A DNA stretch of 64,000 nucleotides from Sorangium aterium (GTDB lineage Bacteria > Myxococcota_A > Polyangia > Polyangiales > Polyangiaceae), in NCBI RefSeq assembly GCF_028368935.1, contig NZ_JAQNDK010000001.1, positions 2,108,001 to 2,172,000 of the forward strand, given 5' to 3'. This document shows, in pieces, positions 10,501 through 20,041 of this stretch. Within the stretch, counting starts at the first letter, position 1, and the number at the start of each line of letters is the position of its first letter. The notes under the pieces were generated by a model, which ran no database searches, was not told the DNA's origin, and saw nothing but the letters and a program-made list of their open reading frames with translations. The position numbers and the translations under genes were made by a program.

Positions 10501-13500
10501 CCGTCTTTGGACAGCATGTCGTCTTCTGGACGCGCCACTACCGAGAGACGTATCCGTACTCGCGCGCCGGCTTCAGCGCCGCGGTCGACTCGGGCGATCT
10601 GAACCACGCGTGCTTCAACCGCATGTGGGACGCGCTGTTCCGGCTGCTCTCCGGCGAGCCGCTCGCGGACGTGATCCATCAGATCGACGAGCGCCTCGGC
10701 TTCGTGCGCAGCGCCGGTCACCCGTTCGCCTATGGCATCCTCCTCGGCGCGCGCGGCATGATCCAGGTGCTGCGCGGGAGGCCGGTCCGCCTCTCGATGC
10801 TCGATGGATCCGAGCTGGATCTGCCGGCCTTCGAGGCGCGGCTCGGCGAGGGGGACCTGCAGAACGTTCAAAGCTTCTATCATGAAATGAAGGCCCAGGC
10901 GCTCTTCGTGCTCGGCGCTCCCGGAGAGGCGCTCGAGGCGGCGGCCCGCGCGATGATCGAACATGGACACGGGGTCGTGCCGACCGCCCTCCTCGCCGAG
11001 AACTTCTATTATTCCGCGCTCGCGCTCGCGGCCCTCCTCAACGCGCCGCACGCGGAGCGGGAATCCTCGCCGCTGGAGCTCCCCGAGCAGCTGCTCGACT
11101 GCGAGCGGCGGCTCGGAGAGTGGGCCAGGAACGGCCCGGACAACTTCCTCCACAAGCACGCCCTGGTCCGCGCCGAGATAGCCCGGCTCCGCGGGCAGGA
11201 ATCGGAGGCGATCCGGCTCTACGAGCAGGCCATCTCCTCGGCGCAAGAGGGCGGCTTCGTCCAGCACGAGGCCATCGCCTGCGAGCTCGCTGCCCAGTTC
11301 TACCACGCGCGCGGCCTCGCCATGGCCGCCGACGCTTACCTGGAGAAGGCCCGCGCCGCCTATTTTCGCTGGGGCGCCCACGCCAAGGTGGATCAGCTCG
11401 ACCAGCGCTATCCCCACCTCGCCCCGCGCAAGCCGATCGCGCCCACCGTCACCTTCGCCGTGCGGGCCGAGCAGTTCGACGTCCTGTCCGTCGTGAAGGC
11501 CTCTCAGAGCATCTCCGGCGAGCTCAAGCTCCCGCGCCTGCTCGAGACGCTGCTGCGCATCGTGGTCGAGCACGCGGGCGCCGAGGAGGGCCATGTGCTC
11601 CTGGTCCGGCAAGATCGCGTGTCGACCGCGGCGGCGATCGCCGCGTCCGGCGGCGCGGCGCGGCTCCTCGACGCGGGCGAGGCGGCGGCGGCCGCGCTGC
11701 CGCAGTCCATCCTCAACTACGTTCGCCGCAGCCACGAGCGCGTGCTGCTCGCCGACGCCGCCGCGAGGCACCCGTTCATGGAGGACGAGTATTTCGGCCG
11801 CAAGAGGCCGAGATCGGTGCTGTGCCTCCCGATCGTGCACCGGGCCCGGCTGCTCGGCCTGCTCTACCTGGAGAACAGGCTCGTCACCGGCGCGTTCACC
11901 CCAGGGCGGCTCACCGTGCTCGAGCTGCTCGCCTCGCAGTCGGCCATCTCGCTCGAGAACGCCATGCTCTATACCGACATCGAGCAGGAGAACGCCGAGC
12001 GGCGGCGGGCAGAGCGAGAGCTCCGTGAGAGCCAGGCCACGCTGCAGGCCATCGTCGACAACTCCGCCGCCGCCATCTACCTCAAGGATCGCGACGGCCG
12101 GTACCTGCTCGTCAACCGGCGGGCGGGCCGCATCTTCGGCATGAAGGCCGAGCAGCTCGTCGGCAAGACGGGCGCCGAGCTCTTGCCTGCTACGCTCGTC
12201 GAGGCCACCAGCGACCACGACCGCAAGGTGCTCGAGGCGGGCGTGCCGATGGAGTTCGAGGAAGAGGTGCTGATAGACGGGGAGCTGCGCACCCACCTGT
12301 CGATCAAGTTCCCGCTCGGCGAGGGCGTCATGCCCGGCGTGCTCTGCGGCATCTCCACCGACATCACCGAGCGCAAGCGCGCCGAGCTCGCCGAGCGCTT
12401 CCTGGCCGAGGCGAGCCGGAGGCTCATGGCCCTCGGATACGGCGCGACCCTCGACAGCGTGGCGCAGCTCGCCGTGCCCGAGCTGGCCGATCACTGCGTC
12501 ATCGACGTGGGCCCCGCTCACGGCGACCCGGCTCACGCGGTCACCGCGGGCGTGCCACAGGAGCTCGCAGGCGCGTTGATGGACGCGCTGCGACCCCTGG
12601 CAGCGAGCTCTCTCGACCGCCCCGAGGTGGGCGAGCTCCGCGCTGCGCCGCGGCTCGAGCAGCTCGGCATTCACTCCTTCCTCCGGGTCCCGCTCCTCGC
12701 GCGCGACCGGCGCTTCGGGGTCATGACCCTGCTGGCGACCGCGCCACGGCGCCGCTACGGCCCCGCCGACCTGTGGCTCGCCGAGGAGCTCGGGTTACGC
12801 GCGGCGCTCGCGCTCGACAACACCCGCCTGTTCGCCGACGCCCAGGTGGCGATCGAGCGCCGGGACGAGTTCCTCCTCGTCGCATCCCACGAGCTCAAGA
12901 CGCCGCTCACCTCGCTCACGATGCAAGCGCACCTCCTCGCCCGGCTCTTGCCCCGCGTCCAGCGCGCCGAGGTCTCTCCGGAGCGCATCGACGCGGCGAT
13001 CCAGGTCCTGAGCCGCCAGATCGCGCGCCTCGGCCACCTGGCCAACGAGCTGCTCGACGTCACCCGCCTGAACGCCGGCCACCTGACCCTCGCGCGCGCG
13101 CCCGTCGATCTGGCCGCCCTGGCGCGGGAGGTGTTCGAGCGGATGAAACAGCAGCTCGCCGATGCCCGCTGCCCCACGAAGCTCGACCTGGAAGGGCCCG
13201 TGGTCGGGGACTGGGATGCTTCTCGCATGGAGCAGGTCCTCATCAACCTCCTGTCCAACGCGATCAAGTACGGCGCGGGAGGCCCCGTTCACGTCGTCGT
13301 GCGCGACGAGGGCGATCGCGCGCGGCTCGTCGTCCGCGATCACGGCATGGGCATCGCCGAGGCCGATCAGACAAGGATCTTCGAGCGCTTCGAGCGCGCC
13401 GTCTCCGTCCGCAACTTCGGCGGCCTCGGCCTCGGCCTCTACATCGTTCGATGGATCGTCACCTCTCACGGCGGCACCATCCGCGTCGAGAGCAAGCCGG

Positions 13501-13589
13501 GCGCGGGCGCCACCTTCATCGTCGAGCTGCCTTTGCGCCAGGCGGACGCCGAGGCCGACACCCAGGGCGCTCCCTTCCCGCCGGAGTGA
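7563..13589 (+). CDS. Hybrid Ser/Thr–His kinase, copy 3
   Basis: This 2008-residue paralogue of copy 2 has the same domain order. The kinase has HKD and DLG motifs. Walker A starts at Gly336 with the P-loop Lys at 342. GAF1, PAS, GAF2, HisKA with His1776 and a complete HATPase_c follow. The PAS core (NRRAGRIFGMKAEQLVGKT) and the first strands of GAF2 differ clearly from copies 1 and 2, while the flanking GAF1 and histidine kinase parts are almost the same. The likely difference between copies is therefore the sensed signal and not the output. The ATG is the only start consistent with the shared N-terminus (MPHSPRYRVLEVL). It is followed after a 212-base gap by copy 4. Confidence 0.95.
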   Translation: MPHSPRYRVLEVLHHGADTLLYRARSEEDGRSVVLKVLRRDHTSPHALGRLQHEHEIASALDTAVVVKAYAMESLGDQAALVLEDFGGRSLDRLLDGDGPMRAMRGMAIEHFLPLALRIAAALAELHRHHVIHKDIKPQNLLYNPDTGEVKITDLGIASLSPRESQDLVHNSLIEGTLAYMAPEQTGRMNRWIDERTDLYSLGVTFYEMLTGALPFQASDPVAWVYCHIAQSPVPPHALVPSIPPQLSAIVLKLLSKAAEERYQSALGLRHDLDVCFARWRVTGEIQPFALGERDLSDRFRVPQRLYGREHEVEALLAAFERVVANGRPELALVSGYSGIGKSSLVAELHRPVVHERGFFLSGKFDQTARDVPYRPFLQAFRALFQEILGTSEEQVERWRERLREALDQNGRLLADVLPEVELLLGPQPPVPELPPTEAQARLHATLQRFVAACARKEHPMALFLDDLQWADAASLLLLEHLATHAGGAHLLLIGAYRDNEVGPAHPLRLTLAEARKRGAAVSELVLEPLSAAHVRALVAEAVHAPEAQVEPLSQLVHEKTGGNPFFVLQFLIALHEDGLIAVDAEQRMWRWDIAAIRDKGFTDNVIELMAGKLNRLSVPTRDALKLAACLGSSLDLDTLALLARRSPAELRDALDEAVREGLLLRQSNGVRFLHDRVQQAAYSLIPAEQLAEVHLRIGQLLLKGRRQDERDEVLFDAVGHLNRGAALLRSRAERDEVAALNLRAGRKAKAAAAFQAAAALFTAGLSLLAPDSWETQHELTYGLTFERAHVAYITGAIDDAERLLEALEDRARTRSETAAVVELVITLKVTRGQYARAAEIGLAWLRTYDIDLPVLPTDAQLEEETKSVWQALGGRAIEDLIDLPAMTHPEIKATMSVLLGAGIPASFVNPSLPFLIVLRMVQLSLRHGNAESSPHAYISFARMFGPKFGRYKEAYRFGKLGCDLADRSGLLTTKSAVFTVFGQHVVFWTRHYRETYPYSRAGFSAAVDSGDLNHACFNRMWDALFRLLSGEPLADVIHQIDERLGFVRSAGHPFAYGILLGARGMIQVLRGRPVRLSMLDGSELDLPAFEARLGEGDLQNVQSFYHEMKAQALFVLGAPGEALEAAARAMIEHGHGVVPTALLAENFYYSALALAALLNAPHAERESSPLELPEQLLDCERRLGEWARNGPDNFLHKHALVRAEIARLRGQESEAIRLYEQAISSAQEGGFVQHEAIACELAAQFYHARGLAMAADAYLEKARAAYFRWGAHAKVDQLDQRYPHLAPRKPIAPTVTFAVRAEQFDVLSVVKASQSISGELKLPRLLETLLRIVVEHAGAEEGHVLLVRQDRVSTAAAIAASGGAARLLDAGEAAAAALPQSILNYVRRSHERVLLADAAARHPFMEDEYFGRKRPRSVLCLPIVHRARLLGLLYLENRLVTGAFTPGRLTVLELLASQSAISLENAMLYTDIEQENAERRRAERELRESQATLQAIVDNSAAAIYLKDRDGRYLLVNRRAGRIFGMKAEQLVGKTGAELLPATLVEATSDHDRKVLEAGVPMEFEEEVLIDGELRTHLSIKFPLGEGVMPGVLCGISTDITERKRAELAERFLAEASRRLMALGYGATLDSVAQLAVPELADHCVIDVGPAHGDPAHAVTAGVPQELAGALMDALRPLAASSLDRPEVGELRAAPRLEQLGIHSFLRVPLLARDRRFGVMTLLATAPRRRYGPADLWLAEELGLRAALALDNTRLFADAQVAIERRDEFLLVASHELKTPLTSLTMQAHLLARLLPRVQRAEVSPERIDAAIQVLSRQIARLGHLANELLDVTRLNAGHLTLARAPVDLAALAREVFERMKQQLADARCPTKLDLEGPVVGDWDASRMEQVLINLLSNAIKYGAGGPVHVVVRDEGDRARLVVRDHGMGIAEADQTRIFERFERAVSVRNFGGLGLGLYIVRWIVTSHGGTIRVESKPGAGATFIVELPLRQADAEADTQGAPFPPE

Positions 13590-13704
13590 GCCTCCACCGG
13601 GCAGGCGCGCTCACTCGATCGGCCGCGACGGACACGCACCCTTTCCGTCCTCGCTTCCGCCGTGCATGACGGCTGCGCCGACGCAGGCGAGCCAGCGCGA
13701 GATC

Positions 13705-13752
13705 ACGCCGCCGTTTGCTCGTGACGCGGCGCACCGCTTTTGGCAGTGTATC
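13705..13752 (+). promoter_or_regulatory. Conserved upstream block of kinase copy 4
   Basis: This is the same block as before copies 2 and 3. TTGGCA starts at 13740, 62 bases before the ATG. The similarity extends upstream to GCAGGCGAGC near 13683, shared with copies 5, 6 and 7. Confidence 0.5.
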
Positions 13753-13801
13753 GAATTGGGCCATGGCACGTCGCTGACGCACCGGTTTCAAAGTTCTTCC
13801 T

Positions 13802-16800
13802 ATGCCCCATAGTCCACGTTACCGCGTGCTGGAGGTGCTGCACCAAGGTGCGGATACCCTCCTCTACCGCGCGCGGCGCGACGAGGACGGCCGGCCGGTG
13901 GTGCTCAAGGTCCTGCGGCGCGACCACGCGAGCCCACGCGCCCTCGGCAGGCTCCAGCACGAGCTCGAGGTCGCCAGCGCGCTCGATACGGCGGCCATCG
14001 TTAAGCCGTACGCCATCGAATCGTTCGACGACCAGGCGGCGCTGGTCCTGGAGGACTTCGGCGGCCGCTCGCTCGATCGGCTGCTCGAGGGCGACGTGCC
14101 GATCCCTCTCGAGCGCTTCCTCCTCCTCGCCCTCCGCCTGACAGCGGCGCTCGCCGAGCTGCACCGGCGGCACGTCATCCACAAGGACATCAAGCCCCAG
14201 AATCTGCTCTGGAATCCCAGCTCTGACGAGGTGAAGATCACCGATCTCGGCATCGCCTGCCGTCTGCCCTGCGAATCCCAGGACGTCGTCCACAACGGCC
14301 TCATCGAGGGGACGCTCGCCTACATGGCGCCGGAGCAGACAGGCCGCATGAACCGCCGGCTCGACGAGCGGACCGACCTGTACTCCCTCGGCGTCACCTT
14401 CTACGAGATGCTGACGGGCGCCCTGCCGTTCCGGGCCAGCGATCCCGTCGAGTGGGTCTATTGCCATATCGCGCAGAGCCCGGTCCCACCCCACGCGCTC
14501 GTCCCCTCGATTCCACCGGTCCTGTCCGCCGTCGTCCTCAAGCTGCTCTCCAAGGCCGCCGAGGAGCGCTACCAGAGCGCGGCGGGCCTGCGCCACGACC
14601 TGGACGAGTGCTTCGCGAGGTGGCGGGCGAGCCGCGCCATACAGCCCTTCGCGCTCGGCGGGCGCGATCTCTCCGACCGGTTCCGCGTCCCGCAGCGGCT
14701 CTACGGCCGCGAGCGCGACGTGGAGGCGCTGCTCGCCGCGTTCGAGCGCGTGGTCGCGAACGGCCGGCCAGAGCTCGCGCTCGTCTCGGGCTACTCGGGC
14801 ATCGGCAAGTCCTCGCTCGTCGCCGAGCTGCACAGGCCTGTCGTGCGCGAGCGCGGCTTCTTCCTCTCCGGAAAGTTCGATCAGACCACGAGGGATGTCC
14901 CGTACCTTCCTTTCCTTCAGGCGTTCCGGGCGCTGTTTCAGGAGATCCTCGGCGCGACCGAAGAGCAGGTCGCGCGCTGGAGACGCCACCTGCGGGAGGC
15001 GCTCGGCCAGGACGGCGGTCTGCTCGCCGACGTGCTCCCCGAGCTCACGCTCCTCCTCGGCCCGCAGCCGCCCGTGCCCGAGCTTCCGGCCACCGAGGCC
15101 CAGAGCCGGCTCCTCGCCGCGCTCCAGCGCTTCGTCGCCGCCTGCGCCCGGAAGGAGCACCCCGTCGCGCTCTTTCTCGATGATCTCCAGTGGGCCGACG
15201 CGGCCAGCCTCCTCTTGCTCGAACAGCTCGCCACCTACGCCGAGCCCGAATACCTCCTGCTGATCGGCGCCTACCGCGACAACGAGGTCGGCCCGGCGCA
15301 CCCGCTCCGGCTCACGCTCGCCGAGGCCCGAAGACGCGGCGCCGCCGTCTCCGAGCTCGTCCTCGCGCCGCTCTCCGCCGCCCACGTCGGCGCGCTCGTC
15401 GCCGAGGCCGTCCACGCGCCCGAAGCGCAGGTCGAGCCGCTCTCGCAGCTCGTCTACGAGAAGACCGCCGGCAACCCCTTCTTCGTGCTCCAGTTCCTCT
15501 GCGAGCTGCACCAGGAAGGCCTCATCACGCTCGACGCCGAGCGGCGCGCATGGCGCTGGGACATCGCCGCCATCCGCGACAAGGGCTTCACCGACAACGT
15601 CGTCGAGCTGATGGTGGGCAAGCTCAAGCGGCTCTCCATCCCGGCGCGGGACGCGCTCAAGCTCGCCGCGTGCATCGGCAACACGCTGGACCTCGACCCC
15701 CTCGCGATCATCGCGCGCCGTCCGGCGGAGGAGCTCCGCGACGCGCTCGGGGAGGCGGTGCGGGAGGGGCTGCTCCTCCGCCGGGGCTCTGGCTATCGCT
15801 TCCTCCATGACCGGGTGCAGCAGGCCGCGTATTCGCTGATCCCGCCCGAGCAGCTCGCCGAGGTGCACCTCTGCATCGGCCAGCTGCTCGTGAAGGCGCA
15901 GCGCGCCGAAGAGCGCGAGGACACGCTGTTCGAGATCGTCGGCCACCTCAACCGCGGCGCCGCGCTCCTCCGTTCCCGGGCCGAGCGGGACGAGGTCGCC
16001 GCGCTCAACCTCCGCGCCGGCAGGAAGGCCAAGGCCGCCGCGGCCTTCCAGTCCGCCGCGGCGCTCTTCGCCGCGGGCCTCTCCCTGCTCGCGCAGGACT
16101 CCTGGGAGACGCGGCACGAGCTGACCTTCGAGCTGACCTTCGAGCGCGCGCACGTGGCGTACATCACCGGCGGCTTCGACGAGGCCGAGCGGCTCCTCGA
16201 AGCGCTCCGCCAGCGCGCGAGGACCCATGGCGAGACGGCCGCCGTCGTCGAGCTCGCGCTCGCGTTCTACCTGACCCGCGGGCAATGCGCCCGCGGGGTG
16301 GAGATCGGGCTCGCGTGGCTCCGCGGCTGCGACATCGAGCTCCCGCTCCACCCCACCGACGCACAGCTCGAAAAGGAGGCGGCGTGCGTCTGGCGGGCCC
16401 TGGGCGAACGGGCGATCGAGGACCTGATCCATCTGCCCCCCGTGACGCACCCGGAGATCAAGATCACGATGGGCGTGCTGCATGCGATGGCCACGCCTGC
16501 GTTCTTCGCGGACGTGGACCTGCACTGTCTCATGGTCCTGCGCAGGGTCGAGCTCAGCCTGCGCCACGGCAACGCCGAGAGCTCCGCTTACGCGTACGCC
16601 GACTTCGCGAGGGTGCTCGGCCCCAGGTTCGGGCGATACCAGGAGGGGTATCTGTTCGGCAAGCTCGGCCACGACCTGGCGGAGCGGAGCGGCCTCCTCA
16701 CCACGAAATCGGCGGTGTTCACCGTCTTTGGACAGCATGTCCTGTTCTGGACACGCCACTACCGAGAGGCGTATCCGTACTCGCGCGCCGGCTTCAGCGC

Positions 16801-19800
16801 CGCGGTCGAGTCCGGTGACCTGAACATGGCGTGCCTCAACTGCATCTGGGTCGCGCTGTTCAGGCTGCTCTCCGGTGAGCCGCTGGAGGACGTGCTCCGC
16901 GAGGTCGACGAGCGGCTCGGCTTCGTGCGGAGGGCCGGGTACGCGTACGCACACAGCTCCCTCCTCGGCGCCCACGCGATGATCCAGGCGCTGCGCGGGA
17001 GGCCGGTCCGCGTCTCGATGCTGGACGGGTCCGAGCTGGATGCTTCGGCCTTCGAGGCGCGGCTCGACAAGGGGGATCTGCACCGGATCCGCAGCCGCTA
17101 TTATAGCCTGAAGGCCCAGGCGCTCTTCGTGCTCGGCGCTCACGGCGAGGCGTTCGCGGCGGCGACCCGCGCGATCCACGAGAACCCCTTGAGGACCGAG
17201 CCGCACGCGCTCATCGCCGAGAATTGCTACTATCTCGCGCTCTCGCTCGCGGCGCTCGTCGACGCCGGCCGGGGGCGCGAGGCGCGCGAGGCCCATGATG
17301 CGCGGCCCTCCCGGCCGGTGGAGCTCCCCGAGCAGCTCCTCGAGTGCGAGCGGCAGCTCGGCGAGTGGGCCAGGAACGGCCCCGACAATTTCCTCCACAA
17401 GCACGCCCTGGTCCGCGCCGAGATCGCCCGGCTCCGTGGGCAGGAATCGGAGGCGATCCGGCTCTACGAGCAGGCCGCGTCGTCGGCGCAAGAGGGCGGC
17501 TTCGTCCAGCACGAGGCCATCGCCAGCGAGCTCGCCGCGGCGTTTTACCGCGCGCGCGGCCTCGCCACCCCCGCGGACGCCTGCCTGCAAAAGGCCCGCT
17601 CCGCCTATTTCCGCTGGGGCGCCCACGCCAAGGTGGAGCAGCTCGATCAGCGCTATCCCCACCTCGCCCCGCGCCAGGCGATAGCGCCCACCGTCACGTT
17701 CGCCGTGCGAGCCGAGCAGTTCGACGTCCTGTCCGTGGTCAAGGCCTCTCAGAGCATCTCCGGCGAGCTCCAGCTCCCGCGCCTGCTCGAGATGCTCCTG
17801 CGCGTCGCGATCGAGCACGCGGGCGCCGGAGAGGGGCACGTCCTCCTGGTCCGGAAGGATCGCCTGTCGATCGCGGCGGCGCTCTCGACATCCGGGGGTA
17901 CGGCGCGGCTCCTCGACGCGCGCGAGGCGGCGGCGGCCGCGCTACCGCGATCCGTGATCAACTACGTTCGCCGCAGCCACGAGCGCGTGCTGCTCGACGA
18001 CGCGACCGCGAGGCACCCGTTCCTGGAGGACGAGTATTTCAGGCAGAGGGGGTCAAAATCGGTGCTGTGCCTCCCGATCGTGCGGCATACCCGGCTGCTC
18101 GGCCTGCTTTACCTGGAGAACAGGCTCATCACCGGGGCGTTCACCCCCGGGCGGCTCAGCGTGCTCGAGCTGCTTGCGTCGCAATCGGCCATCTCGCTGG
18201 AGAACGCCATGCTGTATGCCGAGGTCGAGCGGGAGAACGCCGAGCGGCGGCGGGCCGAGCAGGCGCTGAAGACCAACCAGGCGACCCTCCAGGCCATCGT
18301 CGACAACTCCGCTGCGTCCATCTACGTCAAGGATCGCGAAGGCCGGCTCCTGCTCGCCAACCGGCACGTGGGCGCCGTCATGCGCATGCCGATCTCGGCG
18401 ATCGTCGGAAAGACGGTCGCCGAGATCGTGTGTTCTCCAGTCGTCGAGACCCTGCACGACCACGACAGGAAGGTGCGCGAGGCGGGCGCGCCGATGGAGT
18501 GGGAGGAGGAGCTGCCGCTGGAGGACGGGCTTCACACCTTCCTGACGGTCAAGTTCCCTCTCGGGGAGGAGGTCATGCCCGGCGGGCTCTGCGGCATCTC
18601 CACCGACATCACCGAGCGCAAGCGCGCCGAGCTGGCCGAGCGCTTCCTCGCCGAGGCAAGCCGCAAGCTCATGGCCCTCGGCTACGGCGCCACCCTCGAG
18701 AGCGTCGCGCAGCTCGCCGTGCCCGAGCTGGCCGACTGGTGCGTCATCCACGTGGACCTCGCCGACCGGGCCCCGGGAACCACGATCACCGCAGGCGTGC
18801 CGGACGGGCTCGAAGGTGCGGTGATGGACGCGCTGCGGTCCCTGGCTGCGAGCTCTCTCGACCGCCCCGAGGTGGGCGAGCTCCGCGCTGCGCCGCTGCT
18901 CGAGCAGCTCGGCGTTCACTCCTTTCTCCGGGTCCCGCTCCTCGCGCGCGACCAGTCTTTCGGGGTCATGACGTTTCTGGCGACCGCGCCCCGACGCCGT
19001 TATGGCCCTGCCGACCTGCGGCTCGCCGAGGAGCTCGGGAGCCGCGCCGCGCTCGCGCTCGACAACAGCCGTCTGTTCGCCGAGGCGCAGGAGGCGATCG
19101 AGCGCCGGAACGAGTTCCTCCTCGTCGCCTCGCACGAGCTCAAGACACCGCTCACCTCGCTGAAGATGCAGGCGCACCTGCTCGAGCGGCTGCTGCCCCG
19201 CTACCGGCGCGCGGAGATCTCCCCGGAGCGCATCGACGCCGCGCTCCAGGTCCTCAACCGGCAGATCGCGCGCCTCGCCCACCTGGTCAACGAGCTGCTC
19301 GACGTCACCCGACTGAACGCCGGCCGGCTCACCCTCACGCGCGCGCCGTTCGATCTGGCGGCCCTGACGCGAGAGGTCGTCGAGCGGATGAGACAGCAGC
19401 TCGCGAGCGCGCGTTGCCGCGCCGAGCTCGATCTGGAAGGGCCCGTGGTCGGGCACTGGGATGCCTCTCGCATGGAGCAAGTCCTCATCAACCTCCTGTC
19501 CAACGCGCTCAAGTACGGCGCGGGGGCTCCCATTCACGTCGTCGTGCGCGGCGAGGGCGATCGCGCGCGGCTCGTCGTCCGCGATCACGGCATCGGCATC
19601 GCCGAGGGCGATCAGGCCAGGATCTTCGAGCGCTTCGAGCGCGCCGTCTCCGTCCGCAACTTCGGAGGTCTCGGACTCGGCCTCTACATCGTTCGGTGGA
19701 TCGTCACCTCTCACGGCGGCGCCATCCGCGTCGAGAGCCAGCCGGGCGCGGGCGCCACGTTCGTCGTCGAGCTGCCTTTGCATGCGGCGGAGACAGAGAC

Positions 19801-19834
19801 GGACGGCCAGGATGCCCTGCTCCCGCAGGCGTAG
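13802..19834 (+). CDS. Hybrid Ser/Thr–His kinase, copy 4
   Basis: This 2010-residue paralogue has the common architecture. The kinase has HKDIKPQN and DLG motifs and lacks the Met/Arg-rich loop of its neighbours (GDVPIPLERF instead). The Walker A Lys is residue 336, the HisKA histidine is 1778, and HATPase_c is complete. Its PAS domain is the most divergent of the set: it reads SIYVKDREGRLLLAN followed by a core with Met, Pro and Ile that no other copy has. The coiled linker before PAS (ALKTNQATLQ) also departs from the common RELRESQATLQ. GAF2 begins with LADWCVIHV, a common form in PAS/GAF histidine kinases. The start is fixed by the shared N-terminal sequence. Confidence 0.95.
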   Translation: MPHSPRYRVLEVLHQGADTLLYRARRDEDGRPVVLKVLRRDHASPRALGRLQHELEVASALDTAAIVKPYAIESFDDQAALVLEDFGGRSLDRLLEGDVPIPLERFLLLALRLTAALAELHRRHVIHKDIKPQNLLWNPSSDEVKITDLGIACRLPCESQDVVHNGLIEGTLAYMAPEQTGRMNRRLDERTDLYSLGVTFYEMLTGALPFRASDPVEWVYCHIAQSPVPPHALVPSIPPVLSAVVLKLLSKAAEERYQSAAGLRHDLDECFARWRASRAIQPFALGGRDLSDRFRVPQRLYGRERDVEALLAAFERVVANGRPELALVSGYSGIGKSSLVAELHRPVVRERGFFLSGKFDQTTRDVPYLPFLQAFRALFQEILGATEEQVARWRRHLREALGQDGGLLADVLPELTLLLGPQPPVPELPATEAQSRLLAALQRFVAACARKEHPVALFLDDLQWADAASLLLLEQLATYAEPEYLLLIGAYRDNEVGPAHPLRLTLAEARRRGAAVSELVLAPLSAAHVGALVAEAVHAPEAQVEPLSQLVYEKTAGNPFFVLQFLCELHQEGLITLDAERRAWRWDIAAIRDKGFTDNVVELMVGKLKRLSIPARDALKLAACIGNTLDLDPLAIIARRPAEELRDALGEAVREGLLLRRGSGYRFLHDRVQQAAYSLIPPEQLAEVHLCIGQLLVKAQRAEEREDTLFEIVGHLNRGAALLRSRAERDEVAALNLRAGRKAKAAAAFQSAAALFAAGLSLLAQDSWETRHELTFELTFERAHVAYITGGFDEAERLLEALRQRARTHGETAAVVELALAFYLTRGQCARGVEIGLAWLRGCDIELPLHPTDAQLEKEAACVWRALGERAIEDLIHLPPVTHPEIKITMGVLHAMATPAFFADVDLHCLMVLRRVELSLRHGNAESSAYAYADFARVLGPRFGRYQEGYLFGKLGHDLAERSGLLTTKSAVFTVFGQHVLFWTRHYREAYPYSRAGFSAAVESGDLNMACLNCIWVALFRLLSGEPLEDVLREVDERLGFVRRAGYAYAHSSLLGAHAMIQALRGRPVRVSMLDGSELDASAFEARLDKGDLHRIRSRYYSLKAQALFVLGAHGEAFAAATRAIHENPLRTEPHALIAENCYYLALSLAALVDAGRGREAREAHDARPSRPVELPEQLLECERQLGEWARNGPDNFLHKHALVRAEIARLRGQESEAIRLYEQAASSAQEGGFVQHEAIASELAAAFYRARGLATPADACLQKARSAYFRWGAHAKVEQLDQRYPHLAPRQAIAPTVTFAVRAEQFDVLSVVKASQSISGELQLPRLLEMLLRVAIEHAGAGEGHVLLVRKDRLSIAAALSTSGGTARLLDAREAAAAALPRSVINYVRRSHERVLLDDATARHPFLEDEYFRQRGSKSVLCLPIVRHTRLLGLLYLENRLITGAFTPGRLSVLELLASQSAISLENAMLYAEVERENAERRRAEQALKTNQATLQAIVDNSAASIYVKDREGRLLLANRHVGAVMRMPISAIVGKTVAEIVCSPVVETLHDHDRKVREAGAPMEWEEELPLEDGLHTFLTVKFPLGEEVMPGGLCGISTDITERKRAELAERFLAEASRKLMALGYGATLESVAQLAVPELADWCVIHVDLADRAPGTTITAGVPDGLEGAVMDALRSLAASSLDRPEVGELRAAPLLEQLGVHSFLRVPLLARDQSFGVMTFLATAPRRRYGPADLRLAEELGSRAALALDNSRLFAEAQEAIERRNEFLLVASHELKTPLTSLKMQAHLLERLLPRYRRAEISPERIDAALQVLNRQIARLAHLVNELLDVTRLNAGRLTLTRAPFDLAALTREVVERMRQQLASARCRAELDLEGPVVGHWDASRMEQVLINLLSNALKYGAGAPIHVVVRGEGDRARLVVRDHGIGIAEGDQARIFERFERAVSVRNFGGLGLGLYIVRWIVTSHGGAIRVESQPGAGATFVVELPLHAAETETDGQDALLPQA

Positions 19835-19943
19835 GTGCGCGCTGCGCGCTCGCTACCCGACTGCGCGTCAGCAGCTCGCTTTCCGTCCACGCCATCGCCA
19901 TGCCTGGGCGAGGGAGTCGCCGCAGGCGAGCTGGCGCGAGGAC

Positions 19944-19990
19944 GCGCCGCCGTTTGCCCGTGACGAGGCGCACCGCTTTTGGCAGTGTAG
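19944..19990 (+). promoter_or_regulatory. Conserved upstream block of kinase copy 5
   Basis: This is the common block with TTTGCCC instead of TTTGCTC. TTGGCA starts at 19979, 63 bases before the ATG. Confidence 0.5.
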
Positions 19991-20041
19991 CGAGTTGAGC
20001 CGCAAGGCGTCGCTGGCGCCTCGGTTTTCAAAGATCCTCCT